From HGM04593 sp964512955 (GTDB lineage Bacteria > Bacteroidota > Bacteroidia > Bacteroidales > Bacteroidaceae), in the NCBI GenBank assembly GCA_964512955.1, contig CAZEKX010000073.1, positions 1-9,647 on the forward strand: a stretch of DNA of 9,647 nt, given 5' to 3'. Under the pieces are notes generated by a model that was not told the DNA's origin, ran no database searches, and saw only the letters and a program-made list of their open reading frames with translations. This document shows, piece after piece, positions 6,570-9,647 of this stretch. Each line of letters begins with the position of its first letter. The stretch's first letter is position 1. The translations under genes were made by a program, and so were the position numbers.

Positions 6570-7142
6570 ATGAGCAAAAATAATAAAGAAGAGGAGATAA
6601 ATACCTCGGACATTGAAGAGAGAGAGAATATTGTAGAGAATACCGAAGAGGTTGCCACAGATGAGTGTTGCGACGAAGGTAACAACCTTGAAAAACAGTT
6701 GGAAGAGGCAAACGAAAAGATTGCCACACTCGAGGACAAATACCTGCGTCAGGTGGCAGAGTTTGACAACTACCGCAAACGCACACTTAAAGAGAAAGCA
6801 GAACTCATTAAGAATGGTGGAGAAAAGGCAATTGAAGCCATCTTGCCCATTCTCGATGACTTTGAACGTGCTCTTGCCAATATGGCAAAAGATGAAAATG
6901 CGCAAGAGATTCTCACAGGGGTGGAACTTATATACAGTAAGTTTGTAACCATCTTAAAACAGAACGGTTTGCAGAAGATTGAGACTGAAGGCGCCGACTT
7001 TGATACCGATTTTCACGAGGCGATAGCAATGATACCAGCACCCAGCGAAGCACTCAAAGGCAAGGTTTTGGACTGTGTACAAACCGGTTACATGCTTAAC
7101 GAAAAGGTAATACGCCACGCAAAAGTAGCAGTGGGAGAATAA
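6570..7142 (+). CDS. grpE: GrpE nucleotide-exchange factor
   Basis: GrpE releases ADP from the chaperone DnaK so that it can rebind ATP and let go of its client. With the ATG at 6570 the protein is 190 residues, a normal length. Residues 1-40 are acidic and poorly conserved. About 38-85 form the long helical coiled coil of the dimer (LEKQLEEANEKIATLEDKYL onward), with FDNYRKRT at 65-72. The C-terminal beta domain carries DFDTDFHEAIAMIP (142-155) and ends VIRHAKVAVGE, matching the family signature. An in-frame ATG at 6528 would add 14 residues with no family resemblance. The 6570 start is preferred because MSKNNKEEE opens like other Bacteroidetes GrpE proteins and AGGA lies just upstream. It is the first gene of a run with dnaJ, 10 nt downstream. 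Two CysCys residues at 33-34 in the acidic tail are unremarkable. Confidence 0.95.
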   Translation: MSKNNKEEEINTSDIEERENIVENTEEVATDECCDEGNNLEKQLEEANEKIATLEDKYLRQVAEFDNYRKRTLKEKAELIKNGGEKAIEAILPILDDFERALANMAKDENAQEILTGVELIYSKFVTILKQNGLQKIETEGADFDTDFHEAIAMIPAPSEALKGKVLDCVQTGYMLNEKVIRHAKVAVGE

Positions 7143-7152
7143 AACATAGAAT

Positions 7153-8310
7153 ATGGCAAAACGAGACTACTATGAAGTGCTGGGTGTGGATAAAAACGCA
7201 TCGGCAAACGACATAAAAAAAGCGTATCGCAAAATGGCGATACAGTATCACCCCGACAAGAACCCGGGAGACAAGAATGCCGAAGAGAAGTTCAAAGAGG
7301 CTGCCGAGGCATACAGCGTATTGAGCGACCCTGACAAAAAGGCACGCTACGACCAGTTCGGTCATGAAGGACTTGGCGGAGCAGGTGGCGGAGGTTTCAA
7401 TGGCGCCGGCATGGACATGAACGATATATTCTCTATGTTCGGAGATATATTCGGTGGAGGATTCAGCGGTTTTAGCGGATTTAGCGGATTCGGAGGTGGC
7501 GGCGGACGTACCCAACAGGCACGTTTCCGCGGTAGCGACCTGCGAGTAAAAGTTAAACTGACACTGCAAGAGATTGCCAGCGGAGTTACAAAAAAGTTCA
7601 AACTGAAAAAATATGTAGCATGTTCGCATTGTGGCGGTAGCGGAGCCGAAGGCAACGCAACAGAGACCTGCCCCGACTGTCATGGCACAGGTCGTGTGGT
7701 GCGCACACAGCAGAGCATATTAGGAATGATGCGTAGCGAAACAGTTTGTCCTCGTTGTAACGGTGAAGGTAAAATAATAAAAGACAAATGTCGTCATTGC
7801 AGTGGCGATGGTATTACAATGGGCGAAGAGGTTGTAGAGGTACAGATTCCGGCAGGAGTAATGGGTGGTATGCAATTATCCATGCGCGGTAAGGGAAATG
7901 CCGGAAAACACAACGGAATACCCGGAGACCTGCTTATACAGATTGAGGAGGAGAAACACCCACAACTTGTACGCGACGAAAACGACCTTGTATATAGTTT
8001 ATTGCTCGATATTCCGACAGCAACACTTGGCGGTGTTGTGGAGATACCGACACTCGACGGAACCGCAAAAGTTAATATCGAAGCAGGAACACAGCCCGGA
8101 AAGGTTCTTCGCTTACGTGGAAAGGGCTTGCCAACACTTAATGAATACGGACGTGGAGACATTGTAGTAAACATTAGTGTATACATACCCGAGACATTGT
8201 CGAAAGAGGAGAAAAAGACAATAGAGAATTTTAAGAATTCCGACAATTTCCGACCAAGCGAGAGTGTAAAGGAACACCTCTTCAAACGTTTCCGCAACTT
8301 CTTCGATTAA
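7153..8310 (+). CDS. dnaJ: Chaperone protein DnaJ (type I J-protein)
   Basis: DnaJ delivers unfolded proteins to DnaK and triggers its ATPase. All parts of a full-length type I J-protein are present in 385 residues. The J domain spans about 4-69, with HPD at 33-35. The Gly/Phe-rich linker spans about 71-118, including a run of FSG repeats. The zinc-binding domain has four CxxCxGxG repeats starting at Cys157, Cys173, Cys199 and Cys213. The substrate-binding beta domains follow to about 345, then a C-terminal dimerisation tail ending FKRFRNFFD. It follows grpE by 10 nt and precedes folC by 13 nt, so all three are likely on one transcript. DnaK, the partner of both chaperone genes, is not in the window, as is common in this group, where dnaK is usually at a separate locus. 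No frameshift or missing key residue is seen. Confidence 0.98.
   Translation: MAKRDYYEVLGVDKNASANDIKKAYRKMAIQYHPDKNPGDKNAEEKFKEAAEAYSVLSDPDKKARYDQFGHEGLGGAGGGGFNGAGMDMNDIFSMFGDIFGGGFSGFSGFSGFGGGGGRTQQARFRGSDLRVKVKLTLQEIASGVTKKFKLKKYVACSHCGGSGAEGNATETCPDCHGTGRVVRTQQSILGMMRSETVCPRCNGEGKIIKDKCRHCSGDGITMGEEVVEVQIPAGVMGGMQLSMRGKGNAGKHNGIPGDLLIQIEEEKHPQLVRDENDLVYSLLLDIPTATLGGVVEIPTLDGTAKVNIEAGTQPGKVLRLRGKGLPTLNEYGRGDIVVNISVYIPETLSKEEKKTIENFKNSDNFRPSESVKEHLFKRFRNFFD
7462..7488 (+). repeat. 9-bp tandem repeat inside dnaJ
   Basis: Three consecutive 9-bp units (TTCAGCGGT, then TTTAGCGGA twice) encode Phe-Ser-Gly repeats in the Gly/Phe linker of DnaJ. A change in unit number would stay in frame and only lengthen or shorten the flexible linker. 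Confidence 0.7.
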
Positions 8311-8323
8311 AAATAAGAGGAAT

Positions 8324-9647
8324 ATGACATACGACGAAACCGTCCAATATCTTTTCGACTGCGCACCGCTGTTTCAGCAGGTGGGCAGTTCTGCATATAA
8401 AGAGGGGTTAGATACCACCTTACTGCTCGATGAGCATTTTGGACACCCACATACAAAATTTCGCACAATACACATAGCAGGTACAAATGGCAAAGGTTCA
8501 TGTTCGCACACCATTGCGGCAATACTCCAATCGGCAGGATACCGTGTAGGGTTATATACATCGCCTCACCTTATAGATTTTCGCGAGCGCATACGCGTAA
8601 ACGGAACACCTGCAAGCAAAGAGTTTATAGTAAACTTTGTTGAACACGAAAAAGAGTTCTTTGAACCGTTACACCCATCGTTCTTTGAACTCACCACTGC
8701 AATGGCATTCACCTACTTTGCCGAACAGAAGATAGACGTAGCCGTTGTAGAGGTGGGAATGGGCGGTCGTTTGGACTGTACAAACATTATAACCCCCGAT
8801 GCTTGTGTTATAACAAATATAAGCCTCGACCACACTCAGTTTTTGGGCAAACGACATGCCGACATTGCACGCGAAAAAGCGGGCATAATAAAACCACATA
8901 TACCGGTGATTATAGGTGAGACTACCGAAGAGACAAAAGGTGTTTTCCAAGAGAAAGCAAAGAGTTGCAATGCACCTATTCTTTTTGCCGAGGATGAGTG
9001 CCCATTAACAGAAGCGACACCATTTGGCGACGGTTATCGTTACCACACCATAACATACGGAACGATAGATGGAGAGTTGGGAGGAGACTATCAGGTAAAA
9101 AACACCAATACAATACTTACAGCATTGCATGTTCTAAAAGAAAGAGGATATAACATAAGCGAAGAGGCTGTAAAAGCAGGATTTGGCGGTGTAACAAGCC
9201 TTACAGGACTCATGGGACGATGGCAGAAACTACAAGAGAAGCCACGTGTTATATGCGATGCAGGACACAATGTAGGCGGAATTTCACACATAGTAAAGCA
9301 ATTGTCACGACAAAAATATGATACACTTCGCATAGTGTTTGGCATGGTGAACGACAAAGATATAAGCAGCGTGCTTGCCATAATGCCGCAAAATGCAACA
9401 TACTACTTTACGCAGGCAAGTGTAAAACGTGCTTTGGCAGGCAAAGAGTTGGCACAAAAAGCAAAAGAGTACAACCTTCGCGGAGAAAGTTACCCCGATG
9501 TAGCCACCGCATTAAGAGCCGCCAAAAACGATTCAGCCGACAACGATTTGATATTTGTGGGCGGAAGTTGTTTTATAGTTGCCGACCTGCTATATACTGT
9601 CAAGATAGAAGTGCAACAAAATCCCCACCTTGCTCACGACTTTGAGC
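8324..9647 (+). CDS. folC: Folylpolyglutamate / dihydrofolate synthase (3' end cut by window edge)
   Basis: This Mur-ligase-family enzyme uses ATP to add glutamate to dihydropteroate (making dihydrofolate) and/or to tetrahydrofolates. The frame is open from ATG 8324 to the right edge, 441 codons without a stop. Landmarks are the ATP-binding P-loop GTNGKGS (53-59), TSPHL (79-83), the family signature EVGMGGRLDCTN (143-154), SLDH (167-170), AREKAGIIK (182-190) containing the lysine that is usually carbamylated, GRW (298-300) and CDAGHN (311-316). The C-terminal domain ends with the typical FVGGSCFIVADLL (411-423). Family members usually stop near that motif; here at least 18 more residues follow, so the true end is just outside or there is a short tail. 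AAGAGGA lies upstream of the ATG. It starts 13 nt after dnaJ and is probably co-transcribed. Whether it has both synthase activities cannot be told from sequence. Confidence 0.95.
   Translation, partial: MTYDETVQYLFDCAPLFQQVGSSAYKEGLDTTLLLDEHFGHPHTKFRTIHIAGTNGKGSCSHTIAAILQSAGYRVGLYTSPHLIDFRERIRVNGTPASKEFIVNFVEHEKEFFEPLHPSFFELTTAMAFTYFAEQKIDVAVVEVGMGGRLDCTNIITPDACVITNISLDHTQFLGKRHADIAREKAGIIKPHIPVIIGETTEETKGVFQEKAKSCNAPILFAEDECPLTEATPFGDGYRYHTITYGTIDGELGGDYQVKNTNTILTALHVLKERGYNISEEAVKAGFGGVTSLTGLMGRWQKLQEKPRVICDAGHNVGGISHIVKQLSRQKYDTLRIVFGMVNDKDISSVLAIMPQNATYYFTQASVKRALAGKELAQKAKEYNLRGESYPDVATALRAAKNDSADNDLIFVGGSCFIVADLLYTVKIEVQQNPHLAHDFE

Noticed and set aside
7096..8297. Long minus-strand frames opposite dnaJ (195, 97 and 167 codons)
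   Set aside because: They lie inside the highly conserved dnaJ gene. Their low-complexity Pro/Ser-rich sequence mirrors the Gly-rich coding strand.
6..9640. tRNA, rRNA, CRISPR array, insertion sequence, attachment site or toxin-antitoxin pair
   Set aside because: Coding sequence covers nearly the whole window, and the two gaps (137 and 268 nt) show no tRNA-like fold, direct-repeat array, terminal inverted repeats with transposase, or extra small gene.

Overview
The window looks like ordinary chromosome from a member of the Bacteroidales (Bacteroides/Prevotella-type, probably gut-associated; the genus cannot be fixed from this sequence). The signs are moderate GC content, near absence of Shine-Dalgarno sequences, promoter cores of the Bacteroidetes type TAnnTTTG (TATCTTTG occurs twice), a 306-residue SerA with a lysine active site, and a periplasmic serine-type sulfatase. 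Eight protein genes fill almost all of it. Two run off the window edges, and no RNA gene, insertion sequence, CRISPR array or prophage gene is visible.

Left part, all on the minus strand, in transcription order: a sulfatase (4697-6301), a DbpA-like DEAD-box RNA helicase (3337-4677, 19 nt after the sulfatase), a 137-nt gap with weak promoter-like signals, then serC (2132-3199), serA (1196-2116) and a DUF1015 gene cut by the left edge (1-1190). serC, serA and the DUF1015 gene are separated by only 15 and 5 nt and look like one operon. SerA and SerC catalyse the first two steps of serine synthesis from 3-phosphoglycerate. The phosphatase SerB is not here. DUF1015 is a conserved family of unknown role, and its DGHHR motif invites comparison with ParB-fold free serine kinases.

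Middle: a 268-nt divergent intergenic region (6302-6569) carries two back-to-back TATCTTTG promoter cores, one firing left to the sulfatase and one right to grpE. A quasi-palindrome lies midway between them, and a perfect 7-bp inverted repeat lies in the grpE leader. This is the most interesting non-coding stretch.

Right part, all on the plus strand: grpE (6570-7142), dnaJ (7153-8310) and folC (8324 to the right edge), spaced 10 and 13 nt. GrpE and DnaJ are the nucleotide-exchange factor and J-protein of the DnaK chaperone machine; dnaK is not in the window. FolC is a folate enzyme that appears to be carried on the same transcript.

I did not find a convincing previously undescribed system. 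The best leads are the shared divergent promoter region, the serC-serA-DUF1015 linkage, and the lysine-type SerA active site.
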